Source of the DNA: Coriobacteriaceae bacterium
GTDB lineage: Bacteria; Actinomycetota; Coriobacteriia; Anaerosomatales; SLCP01
Direction: 5' to 3'
NCBI GenBank assembly: GCA_003563465.1
Contig: PWVH01000062.1
Location: 1-23,152 of the forward strand
DNA length: 23,152 nucleotides
Under the pieces are notes generated by a model. The model saw nothing but the letters and a program-made list of their open reading frames with translations. It searched no databases and was not told the origin of the DNA. The first letter of the stretch is position 1. The number at the start of each line of letters is the position of its first letter. This document shows positions 13,480-21,289 of this stretch, one piece after another. Position numbers and translations under genes: made by a program.

Positions 13480-14333
13480 CTCACCTTTTTTCGTTGGAGC
13501 GAGCGCCATGTGGCCGCTATCACGCTGCCCGCGGTCACTCCGCCCACGAGAATGAGGGCCGTGCCCCAAATGATGTCATCAGGCCGGCCCGTTACCTGCG
13601 TGGCCAGGATGTAGATGTGATACGGGAGCACCATGACGTCGTCGAAGATGGATGTGGGCAACTGGCGCTTGTAGTAGACAGCCGCAGTGAACAGGATCGG
13701 TGCGGTCTCGCCCGCAGCGCGAGCGAGACCGAGTATGGAGCCCGTGACGATTCCAGGCGCCGCCGCCGGAAGCACCACGCGATAGATGGTGCGCCACCTG
13801 GTGGCGCCGAGCGCCAGTGAAGCCTGCCGAAGGTCGGATGGTATCTGCCTAAGGGCTTCCTCGGTAGCCGTGATTATCACCGGCAGAGTCAGACATGCCA
13901 GGGTCAGGGCACCGGCAAGGATGGAAGTGCCGAAGCTGAAGAGTATGACGAAAAGGGCTAGACCGAACAGACCGTAGACGATGGATGGAACGCCCGCCAT
14001 GTTGCTTATCGCCAGACGGATGATACGCGTCATCCTGCCTCTGGGGGCGTATTCGGAAAGGTAGATGCCGGCCGCCACGCCGACCGGCAGCGCGAACGCG
14101 GCCGTTCCCGAGGTAAGGGCGAGTGTGCCGATGATAGATGGCAGAATCCCTCCCGCCTTCATCTGCCCTCGTGGCGGCTGCGAGATGAACTCCCAGCTCA
14201 TAGCTGGCAGACCACGCACCAGAATGTAGCCGAGCAGGAACAGCGCCGCAGTCACGATGAACGCGGCTGCTGCGCCCGTGATGGCGACCGCCAGTGTCTG
14301 GGTCAGACGCGCCTGCCTGATCCGCCGGCTCAC
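13473..14333 (-). CDS. pstA: phosphate ABC transporter permease PstA
   Basis: This 286-residue membrane protein has about six hydrophobic segments. The region from about residue 70 to the C-terminus carries the binding-protein-dependent transport permease domain, with GVAAGIYLSEYAP, SNMAGVPSIVYGLFGL and the EAA-type loop SLALGATRWRTIYRVVLPAAAPGIVTG, which contacts PstB. The open frame reaches 14342, but the GTG at 14333 forms a GTGA overlap with the pstC stop and has AGGAGG 8 nt upstream, so I start there. It pairs with PstC to form the phosphate channel. Confidence 0.94.
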   Translation of the reverse strand: MSRRIRQARLTQTLAVAITGAAAAFIVTAALFLLGYILVRGLPAMSWEFISQPPRGQMKAGGILPSIIGTLALTSGTAAFALPVGVAAGIYLSEYAPRGRMTRIIRLAISNMAGVPSIVYGLFGLALFVILFSFGTSILAGALTLACLTLPVIITATEEALRQIPSDLRQASLALGATRWRTIYRVVLPAAAPGIVTGSILGLARAAGETAPILFTAAVYYKRQLPTSIFDDVMVLPYHIYILATQVTGRPDDIIWGTALILVGGVTAGSVIAATWRSLQRKKVRW

Positions 14334-15253
14334 CTCTGCCACCTCCTGCGCTGCTTCTCCAGCACGAGATCAGCGACGAGGTTGATCAGGAAGGTGATCG
14401 AGAAGAGAACCAGTCCGAGCGTGAACAGCACCGACTGGTGCAGCCCGCCTTGGACGACGTTGCCCATCTCGGCGGCTATGGTTCCCGTGATGGTGCGCAC
14501 CGAGTCGAAGAGCGAATCCGGTATGACTGCGGCGTTGCCAGTCAGCATCAGTACCGCCATCGTCTCTCCGATGGCGCGGCCCATGCCGAGCATCACCGCC
14601 GCCAGGATGCCAGAGGACGCCGATGGGACGACCACTTTGTACGTCGTCTCCCAGCGCGTGTTACCTAGTGCCAGAGAACCCTGCCTAAGGGAGTTAGGGA
14701 CGGCATGCAGAGCGTCTTCGGAAATGGAGACGATAGTAGGAGCGATCATGAATGCGAGGACGATAGCTCCGGAAAGCGCCGTAAGACCGCTGTCCGTATC
14801 GAACGTCGCCCGAACCCACGGGACTACGACGGCGATTCCGATCAGTCCGTAGACCACAGAAGGTATCGCCGCCATGAACTCGATTATCGACTTCGTCACT
14901 TCCTTGACTCTCCCGCCAGCGAATTCCGATATGAATATGGCTGCAGCGAGTGAGACCGGCACGCATAACACGAGTGCGGTCGCCGTGACGAGCACGGAGC
15001 CCGAAAGAAGTGGAAGGAAGCCGAAGCGAGGCGTGGGGATGGTCGGATACCACTCCGTGCCCAGGCTCATCACCCAGAAGCCGACCTCTTCAAGAGCCCG
15101 CCGGGCATTGACCGCCAGGAACAGGAAGATGGCGGCCAGAATCACGATGGCGGCCCATCCGTTCAGACTTATCAGCCTGCGGACAATGCTGTCGGCCGCC
15201 CGGCTGGTCACCGAGCGGCCGACGCGCTGCCTCCTGATGGCAGGAGCGGTCAT
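14330..15253 (-). CDS. pstC: phosphate ABC transporter permease PstC
   Basis: This 307-residue permease has a hydrophilic, Arg-rich N-terminus, a first membrane helix at about 33-49, and the conserved core PVSLAAAIFISEFAG, KSIIEFMAAIPSVVYGLIG, MIAPTIVSISEDALHAVP and the coupling loop SLALGNTRWETTYKVVVPSA. ATG 15253 lies 3 nt after the pstS stop. The gene order S-C-A-B is the common one. PstC and PstA form the membrane channel receiving phosphate from PstS. Confidence 0.95.
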   Translation of the reverse strand: MTAPAIRRQRVGRSVTSRAADSIVRRLISLNGWAAIVILAAIFLFLAVNARRALEEVGFWVMSLGTEWYPTIPTPRFGFLPLLSGSVLVTATALVLCVPVSLAAAIFISEFAGGRVKEVTKSIIEFMAAIPSVVYGLIGIAVVVPWVRATFDTDSGLTALSGAIVLAFMIAPTIVSISEDALHAVPNSLRQGSLALGNTRWETTYKVVVPSASSGILAAVMLGMGRAIGETMAVLMLTGNAAVIPDSLFDSVRTITGTIAAEMGNVVQGGLHQSVLFTLGLVLFSITFLINLVADLVLEKQRRRWQR

Positions 15254-15256
15254 CTG

Positions 15257-16153
15257 CTAGCTGGTGGGAACGAAACCGAGCTCCTCGACGATGGCCTGAC
15301 CGCCAGCTCCGAGAATCCAGTCGATGTAGGCCTTTGCGGCACCGGTTGGCTCGCCGGCCGAGTACATGAAGAGCGGACGAGCCACGTTGTAGGAACCGTC
15401 CTGAACTCCCTCGACCGAAGACGCAACCCCGTCGATCTTGACGACTGAGATCTCGGGAACCACGTATCCGAGGCCTACGTACCCGATTGCAGCGTCGTTG
15501 GCGATCGTCTCGTCTACGATGGCCTGGGTCGAAGGCAGAAGCCTGGCGTCGGCCGAGTAGACGGCGTCCTTATCTTCGTCCTGAACGACATGCTCGAGGA
15601 AGAAGACATACGTGCCAGAGGATGTGTCGCGAGAGAGCAGCACGATATCCTTATCCGGGCCGCCGACTTCGTTCCAGTTGGTGATCTCGCCGCGGTAGAT
15701 CGCACCGAGCTCGGCAAAGGTCAGGTCCTCGACTCCGAGATCCGGATTCACAACGATCGCGATTCCGTCGTAGGCCACGGTGTACTCACCCGGAGTGACA
15801 GCGTTTGCCTCGGCCTCATCTATCTCCTCTTCCTTGATGCTGCGAGAGGCGTTTGCGAAATCCACGGTGCCGTTTATCAGGGACGCGATACCCGTTCCGG
15901 ATCCACCGCCGGTCACCGAGATGTCGACGCCGGGATACTCATCCATGAACGCCTCGGCCCAAGCCTGACCGAGGTTGACCATGGTGTCCGAACCCTCGAT
16001 GTTCACCGTGCCGGTCAGTTCCTCGACAGCCTCATCCACCTCCTCGGTGGTCTCTTCGTCATCGACCTCGGCAGTACCGCACCCGGCCAATCCGAGCGTG
16101 CCAAGGGCAAGGACAGCCACCAGAGTGAGCGCGAGCATGTCTCTCAGCTTCAC
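15257..16153 (-). CDS. pstS: phosphate-binding lipoprotein PstS
   Basis: This 298-residue binding protein has a lipoprotein signal peptide (hydrophobic core about 6-22; lipobox LAGC, giving an acylated Cys), which anchors it outside the membrane. A very acidic linker (DDEETTEEVDEAVEEL) follows, then the PBP-like fold with IEGSDTMVNL, GGGSGTGIASLINGTVDFANASR and SRDTSSGTYVFF, which hold phosphate through Ser, Thr, Asp and Arg. The frame extends to 16177, but AAGGAG sits inside that extension and correctly precedes the GTG at 16153. The leader contains PhoP-box-like repeats at 16258-16295. Confidence 0.95.
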   Translation of the reverse strand: MKLRDMLALTLVAVLALGTLGLAGCGTAEVDDEETTEEVDEAVEELTGTVNIEGSDTMVNLGQAWAEAFMDEYPGVDISVTGGGSGTGIASLINGTVDFANASRSIKEEEIDEAEANAVTPGEYTVAYDGIAIVVNPDLGVEDLTFAELGAIYRGEITNWNEVGGPDKDIVLLSRDTSSGTYVFFLEHVVQDEDKDAVYSADARLLPSTQAIVDETIANDAAIGYVGLGYVVPEISVVKIDGVASSVEGVQDGSYNVARPLFMYSAGEPTGAAKAYIDWILGAGGQAIVEELGFVPTS

Positions 16154-16257
16154 TGAATCCCTCTCCTTAATCGTCACGGCATACGTTCAGGCCACCGGCA
16201 TCCGGCCAGTGACAGTAGCCATGCTATGGCGAGACCGGCCAGCATTGGTTGCACTGC

Positions 16258-16295
16258 TGTTAACTTCGCGCACATCAGTGTTAAATAGTTGTAAA
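16258..16295 (-). promoter_or_regulatory. PhoP-box-like direct repeats between pstS and the response regulator gene
   Basis: On the minus strand the order is TTTACA (16295-16290), TTAACA (16284-16279) and TTAACA (16263-16258). All three fit the TTHAYA half-site known from Bacillus PhoP boxes, and starts are 11 and 21 bp apart, so they sit on the same helix face with one position unoccupied. They lie 105-142 bp before the pstS start and 68-105 bp before the regulator gene, so could serve both. This region is AT-richer than its surroundings. Confidence 0.6.
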
Positions 16296-16362
16296 ACTAG
16301 GCCGAGGCTCCGCGAAACCGTGCCATCATGTACGGGCACACGTCGTGGGAAGGACATTTCAG

Positions 16363-17085
16363 ATGGCACGCATCCTGATCGTCGAGGACGATCCCATCAT
16401 CGGCCAGACTGTGGACTACGCTCTTCGCCGTGCAGGGTTCGAGACAGATGTCTACCAGAACGGCTCCGCGGCACTTGAGGCGGCCCGCGAGACTTTGCCC
16501 GACCTCATCCTGCTCGACATCATGCTGCCCGGCATGGACGGCTATAGCTTCGCAGAGCAGTTCCGCAGGCTGGACAAGGAGACCGCCATCATCATGGTCA
16601 CAGCTCTCGACCAGGAAAGGGACAAGGTACGGGGCCTCGACGCCGGCGCTGACGACTACATCACCAAGCCCTTTTCTATGGAGGAGCTCCTCGCTCGCGT
16701 GAGAGCGAACCTGCGTCGCGTGCGCGAACGCGAAGTGCTGTCCAACAACGAGCCCATCGAGACGGGCGATCTCGTGATCGAGCCGAGCGAGTTGCGGGTA
16801 AGCGTGGCGGGCGAGCCGGCCAAGCTGCGACTGAAGGAGTTTCAGCTGCTGGTTGCCTTGGCAAGCAACGAAGACGCGCTGCAGACGCGCCAGAAGCTGG
16901 CGCAACAAGTGTGGGGATATGAGTTTCTTCCCTCGTCCCGCACGATCGACGTTCACATCCGGCGATTGCGCCAGGCGATAGAGGACCCCAGCGACTACTA
17001 CTACATCCATACCGTCCACGGGATGGGCTACCGGTTCACTCCGGTGCCCAAGGAAGAAGCCGACGAGGCGGGAGGGATCTCGTGA
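16363..17085 (+). CDS. OmpR/PhoB-family response regulator (PhoP/PhoB-like)
   Basis: This 240-residue protein has a receiver domain (about 1-118) with acidic pair LIVEDDP, phosphoacceptor Asp52 in LLDIMLPG, Thr in MVTA and Lys102 in DYITKPF. A winged-helix output domain (about 135-232) has RLKEFQLLVALA, VWGYEF, SSRTIDVHIRRLRQ and HGMGYRF. ATG 16363 has AAGGA about 8 nt upstream; an earlier ATG at 16345 lacks support. Its stop overlaps the kinase start in GTGA. The divergent pst operon and the PhoP-box-like repeats between them make control of phosphate starvation genes the likely role. It could be named phoP or phoB, which sequence alone does not separate. Confidence 0.93.
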   Translation: MARILIVEDDPIIGQTVDYALRRAGFETDVYQNGSAALEAARETLPDLILLDIMLPGMDGYSFAEQFRRLDKETAIIMVTALDQERDKVRGLDAGADDYITKPFSMEELLARVRANLRRVREREVLSNNEPIETGDLVIEPSELRVSVAGEPAKLRLKEFQLLVALASNEDALQTRQKLAQQVWGYEFLPSSRTIDVHIRRLRQAIEDPSDYYYIHTVHGMGYRFTPVPKEEADEAGGIS

Positions 17086-18845
17086 CCCAAGGAGCTCGGC
17101 GACTGGCCGGCTCGTACAGACTACGCCTCACCCTCGGGTTCCTGCTCGTTGTCGCGACCATAGCCGGCGCCTGGACATGGAGCCTTTACGGGCCGCTCAC
17201 CACAGCGGTCATCGAACAGCAGAAAGAGCACCTCTTGGCCGTTGCCCAGGCAGGAGTCATCGTGCTCGACGGGGTTCAAGACACCGACGAGGAGTCGACT
17301 CTAAGAGAGCTCGTGGGCAGAACGGACCTTCGAATGACGCTTGTCGCTGCCGACGGCACCGTGCTCGCCGACACGCAAGACGACGCGTCGGCGATGGAGA
17401 ACCACAGCGACAGGCCCGAGATCGCAGATGCGCTCGCAGGCGAAGTGGGCAGCGATCGCAGAGTGAGCGGAACGCAAGGCATCGAGCAGATCTATATGGC
17501 CGTGCCCATGACCCTCCGAGGAGAAAGCGCGGCACTGCGTGTAAGCCAACCGCTGGAAGAGATAGGTCAACTCGTGGCTCGCTCGCGGCGCACGGGACTG
17601 GGCCTGCTTGCTGCCTCACTTCTAGTAGCGAGCGCGCTGGCGATTCGGCTGGCTGCCGTGACCGCCAAACCGGTGGAACGTCTTTCCGAAGCTGCTCAAG
17701 CTATGGCTGCTGGAGACCTCCGCACTGCTGTCCCTTCCGAAACAGGTGAGCTAGCGGCGATGTCGACTGCGCTAACAGATCTTAGGGAGCAGATGCGCCA
17801 GCGCCTTGATGAACTCGATGCCGAGCAGCGAAACCTCCGCGCCGTACTCGACGGACTCACCGACGCCGTCTTCCTTCTTCACGACGACAAGGTCATCTTC
17901 GCCAACAGCGCTACCAGCCGCCTCTTTCGCCCGCCCAGCTCCGGTTGGCGGGAGAGAAGGCTCGGCGAGACCGAGCTTCCGGCCTCCGTCCGCTCCGCCA
18001 TCCTCGACCGTCTCGATTCCGACGAGCAGTCTGTGGCGGAGTACGGCCCCGATCCTTCAGGGCGCACGCTTCGCATAAGTGTACTGCCGCTCAACGCTAC
18101 CGACCGGTTCCGGCGTACGCTCGTCGTGATCAGCGACACCACCGAGCGCACCCGTCTTGACAGCGTCCGCCGCGATTTCGTGGCGAACGCGAGTCACGAA
18201 CTCAAGACGCCAACGTCTGCGATCCACCTTCTGGCGGAATCGGCGGCGCGTGCCGCCGAAGACGGCGACGCCGAGCAGTCGCTAGCCTTCGCCCGACTCA
18301 TCGAAGAGGAGTCCGCGCGTCTTGGCCGGCTCGTCCAAGACCTTCTCGATCTCTCGCGCTTGGAGGCCACCCCCGCACCTGGGACCCTTACCAGCGTGCG
18401 CGATGCCGTTTCCAACGCCCTTGTCGGTCACCGGACCGCTGCAGCGCAACGCGGTCTGGAACTCGTGGCCGATGAGAGCGAGGTGGCCGATGTCGACGTC
18501 TTCGTCGTGGCCGACCCGACAGACGTGGCCATAGCGCTCGACAACCTGCTCGACAACGCCATCACGTATACGGAATCAGGCTCGGTCACGGTGCGGACCG
18601 AGGCCGAGGAGGATGTGGTCAGAATCTCGGTGGCCGATACCGGCATCGGCATTCCCGCGGCAGATCTGCCGAGGATCTTCGAGCGATTCTACCGTGTCGA
18701 CAGGGCGCGCTCTCGGCGCAGCGGCGGAACCGGTCTGGGCCTTTCGCTCGTCCGCCACATGGTCGAGCGATCCAGCGGCTCGGTTGAGGTCTCGTCGGAG
18801 CCGGGCGAGGGCAGCACCTTTACGATCACTTTGCCGCGCGCGTAG
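17082..18845 (+). CDS. phoR: PhoR-like sensor histidine kinase
   Basis: This 587-residue membrane kinase has two transmembrane helices (about 16-36 and 171-192) flanking a periplasmic-type sensor region of about 135 residues. A HAMP domain (about 193-245), a PAS domain (about 250-355, LDGLTDAVFLLHDD) and a HisKA domain with His372 in NASHELKTP follow. The ATPase domain has N-box NLLDN (488-492), G1 DTGIGIP (Asp519), FERFYRVD and GGTGLGLSL. This order is that of Gram-positive PhoR/WalK-type kinases with an extracellular loop. The GTG start overlaps the regulator stop. Pairing with the Pst operon suggests phosphate sensing, but a WalK-like role cannot be fully excluded. Confidence 0.92.
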   Translation: MTQGARRLAGSYRLRLTLGFLLVVATIAGAWTWSLYGPLTTAVIEQQKEHLLAVAQAGVIVLDGVQDTDEESTLRELVGRTDLRMTLVAADGTVLADTQDDASAMENHSDRPEIADALAGEVGSDRRVSGTQGIEQIYMAVPMTLRGESAALRVSQPLEEIGQLVARSRRTGLGLLAASLLVASALAIRLAAVTAKPVERLSEAAQAMAAGDLRTAVPSETGELAAMSTALTDLREQMRQRLDELDAEQRNLRAVLDGLTDAVFLLHDDKVIFANSATSRLFRPPSSGWRERRLGETELPASVRSAILDRLDSDEQSVAEYGPDPSGRTLRISVLPLNATDRFRRTLVVISDTTERTRLDSVRRDFVANASHELKTPTSAIHLLAESAARAAEDGDAEQSLAFARLIEEESARLGRLVQDLLDLSRLEATPAPGTLTSVRDAVSNALVGHRTAAAQRGLELVADESEVADVDVFVVADPTDVAIALDNLLDNAITYTESGSVTVRTEAEEDVVRISVADTGIGIPAADLPRIFERFYRVDRARSRRSGGTGLGLSLVRHMVERSSGSVEVSSEPGEGSTFTITLPRA

Positions 18846-18877
18846 GCCCTCGCCGCAAGAAGAAACGCCCCTGTGCG

Positions 18878-18895
18878 AGACACCTTGCCGTGTCT
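18878..18895. other. small inverted repeat between convergent genes
   Basis: AGACAC (18878-18883) pairs with GTGTCT (18890-18895) around a 6-nt loop. No T-run follows on either strand, so terminator activity is doubtful. It lies in the 89-nt space between the kinase gene and the PAP2 phosphatase gene. Confidence 0.35.
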
Positions 18896-18900
18896 TGAGA

Positions 18901-18940
18901 CCTTGCGGCCCTACGGCGCTGTGGCCCTGCGGCCCTAACC
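18901..18940. repeat. degenerate 8-nt tandem repeat
   Basis: CCTTGCGG, CCCTACGG, CGCTGTGG, CCCTGCGG and CCCTAACC lie head to tail, consensus CCCTGCGG. The array runs into the last codons of the PAP2 gene on the opposite strand. Units are diverged, so this is less certain than the 11- and 14-nt arrays. Confidence 0.5.
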
Positions 18941-19612
18941 CTCCCGCATGCGCGTTTCCCACAACACGTAAGCACCGAAAGAAAGCATCAAGAAGGCGGT
19001 CCCCAGCATCCAAGAGGCAATGATATCACCGAGATAGTGCACGCCCAGATAGACGCGCGAGAGGGCCACGCCCAAAGCCATGACCGTAAACGCGAACCAG
19101 GCCCAGAACTTAACCTGTACGCTTCGAGCCCTTAGAAGAGAGAGGAACGCGAAGACTCCGAAGAACAGAAAGACTGCAAGCGCATGACCTGATGGGAAGC
19201 TGTAGTTGTCTGGAACCGGAACGCGAGCATACTCGAAGCCAGGCCTAGCGCGATCCACGACCTCTTTCAGAAGGCTTCCGGCTGCAGTCCCCAGCGCCAT
19301 GGTCGCGCAAAGCAGCACCGCCTCAGCCCGCATGCTCCGAAACAGCAGCCAGATCGCCACGATCACTGTCAGAACCGCCATGACTCTGCCCTGACCGATG
19401 AAGGTGAGTCCGAGCGCGAGTGATTCGAGCCCTGGTATATCGATGGACCTGATGAACCCAGAGAGACGCGCATCGATCTGCTGGAACGCTGGGAAGAACA
19501 ACACGGCAGCCGTGAGCAGCACAAACCCGATAGCGGCTATGCTGGCTACCAACACGGCCACACCAGGGGTCGGGTCGCGGCTCCAAGGCTGAGCCTGCTT
19601 CTTGCGACGCAC
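18935..19612 (-). CDS. PAP2 family membrane phosphatase
   Basis: This 225-residue protein has about six hydrophobic helices and the three PAP2 signature motifs in order: KEVVDRARP, PSGH (in YSFPSGHALAVFLFF) and SRVYLGVHYLGD, which supply the phosphate-binding Lys/Arg and the catalytic His residues facing the outer side. Likely substrates are lipid phosphates such as undecaprenyl pyrophosphate or phosphatidic/phosphatidylglycerol phosphate; sequence does not choose. The frame extends to 19726, overlapping the upstream gene, but the GTG at 19612 follows GGGAGG with proper spacing and lies 10 nt after the stop of the pyrophosphatase gene. That makes the pair a probable operon. Confidence 0.9.
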   Translation of the reverse strand: MRRKKQAQPWSRDPTPGVAVLVASIAAIGFVLLTAAVLFFPAFQQIDARLSGFIRSIDIPGLESLALGLTFIGQGRVMAVLTVIVAIWLLFRSMRAEAVLLCATMALGTAAGSLLKEVVDRARPGFEYARVPVPDNYSFPSGHALAVFLFFGVFAFLSLLRARSVQVKFWAWFAFTVMALGVALSRVYLGVHYLGDIIASWMLGTAFLMLSFGAYVLWETRMREG

Positions 19613-19622
19613 TTGACCTCCC

Positions 19623-21257
19623 TTATGCGCCCGCCGCTTCAACGAGCTTCGCGGCAACCTGCTTCTTGCGCGAGAGCACGCCCGGCATCCAGGCAGGCCC
19701 CCCAGCCAATTCGACACCGAGGGCACGCTCTGCCAGACGGACCTTGCCCGCGGCTAGGATCTCACTACCTTCACGAACCACATCGGTGACCATGAGCATC
19801 ACGAGATCGTAACCGCGAGACTCGCGCAGCGATTCCATGACGGCCAGGACCTCCTCGGCATGCTCCATGACCTCGGCCACATCGACTGTCTCGATCTGCC
19901 CGATGGCGACCTTGGTCTCACCCGCCCTGTACTCCTTGAGATCTGCCTTGACCGCGCGCTCGGCCGAGAAGGTCTCACCAGCACTACGGGCTCGAAACAT
20001 CTCCATGCCGAAATCTAGGGGGTCCTCCCCGAGCTGCTTGCCGAGACGCTCGGCGATGCGGCGGTCCGTGTCGGTCGTCGTGGGTGACTTGAGCAACATC
20101 GTGTCGGACAGTACCGCCGAAAGGAGTATGCCCGCCATCGCATCGGGAATCCGGGTATCGAGTTCCTCGTAGCGCATCGCGACTATCGTGGAGGTCGATC
20201 CTACGGGGATGTTCAAGAACAAGATGGGCCCGTGTGTCTGCACGTCCCCGATGCGGTGATGGTCTACGACCTCGACGACTGTCGCCTCCTCGATTCCTGG
20301 TGCGGACTGCGCGGTCTCGTTGTGGTCGACCAAGATGACTTTCCGACGAGTGCCGCGTGCGATATTCGAGCGGGTGATCATGCCGAGGGGACGCTTCTCA
20401 GAATCGACGACGACGGCCTCGCGATGGGTCGATCCTAGGAGGTCTTCGAGAGCCTCGGACAAAAGCATGTCGGGCTCGAACAACAGCACGTCCGTTTCCA
20501 TGACGTCCGAAGCCCTGTGCGAGAGGTCTACCAGCCTTGCCGCTGCGAAGGTATCGTGACGCGTGGAGATCACCGCCGCGTTCTTGCCTTGCGCGGCCTT
20601 GAGGACCTCGTCTTCCGGCGCGGCGTCTCCTGTGACGATAAGGCATGCGACGCCGGCATCTATCGCCATGGGCTGAGTGCGCTTGCGATCGCCGAGTATG
20701 AGGGTATCCCCTGGCCGGATGTAGCCGATCATGGTGGCGGGCTCCATCGCGCCGATAAGCACGTTGCCGGAAAGGACGGTATCCGGGTCGCCGGTCAGAA
20801 GCTCTCCGTCGAGTACCGCTACGAGTCTCTCAACGGTAACGGGCACATCGGCAAAGCCCCTGATCTGGATCTCATCGAGGTACGCCTCGGCCAGGATGCG
20901 CTGGTTGACAAGACCTCTCACGACGCCGTCTTCGAGAACCGGTAGCGACCGCACGCCATGCTCACGCATGATCCTGCCCGCATCGAGCATGGTCTGTTCC
21001 GCCGAAACACTCACGACATCGGCGGTCATCACGTCGCGCACGCGCGTGTGTACGTGAGGCACCTCCTCGGGCAATTGCACACCGAAACGCTCAAACACCC
21101 ATGAGGTCTCGGTGGGCACAGGACCGAGTCGCACCGGAACGTACACGTTCTCCGAATCGGTCACGTTCTTGAGGTGTGCGTAGGCGACCGCCGAGCAGAT
21201 CGAATCGTTGTCGGGACTTCTGTGACCCAGAACCAGAACAGGACCCATACCGGGCAT
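19623..21257 (-). CDS. family II (Mn-dependent) inorganic pyrophosphatase with CBS and DRTGG domains
   Basis: This 544-residue enzyme splits pyrophosphate. A DHH-type N-terminal strand with metal ligands GHRSPDND (11-18) is interrupted at about 68-303 by a regulatory insert: CBS (VRDVMTADVVSVSAEQT...), a DRTGG domain (about 150-250), and a second CBS (SDVMETDVLLFEPDM...). The catalytic core resumes with KVILVDHNE and EVVDHHR, then the C-terminal DHHA2 domain with SDTMLLKSPTTTDTD and WMPGVLSRKKQVAAKL. This layout matches CBS-PPases controlled by adenine nucleotides, with DRTGG members reported to respond to diadenosine polyphosphates. ATG 21257 follows GAGGAGG by 4 nt; ATG 21248 is a possible alternative. 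It lies 32 nt after the helicase stop. Confidence 0.92.
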   Translation of the reverse strand: MPGMGPVLVLGHRSPDNDSICSAVAYAHLKNVTDSENVYVPVRLGPVPTETSWVFERFGVQLPEEVPHVHTRVRDVMTADVVSVSAEQTMLDAGRIMREHGVRSLPVLEDGVVRGLVNQRILAEAYLDEIQIRGFADVPVTVERLVAVLDGELLTGDPDTVLSGNVLIGAMEPATMIGYIRPGDTLILGDRKRTQPMAIDAGVACLIVTGDAAPEDEVLKAAQGKNAAVISTRHDTFAAARLVDLSHRASDVMETDVLLFEPDMLLSEALEDLLGSTHREAVVVDSEKRPLGMITRSNIARGTRRKVILVDHNETAQSAPGIEEATVVEVVDHHRIGDVQTHGPILFLNIPVGSTSTIVAMRYEELDTRIPDAMAGILLSAVLSDTMLLKSPTTTDTDRRIAERLGKQLGEDPLDFGMEMFRARSAGETFSAERAVKADLKEYRAGETKVAIGQIETVDVAEVMEHAEEVLAVMESLRESRGYDLVMLMVTDVVREGSEILAAGKVRLAERALGVELAGGPAWMPGVLSRKKQVAAKLVEAAGA

Positions 21258-21289
21258 CCCACCTCCTCGGCGAAGCGAATCTGGCTTCC

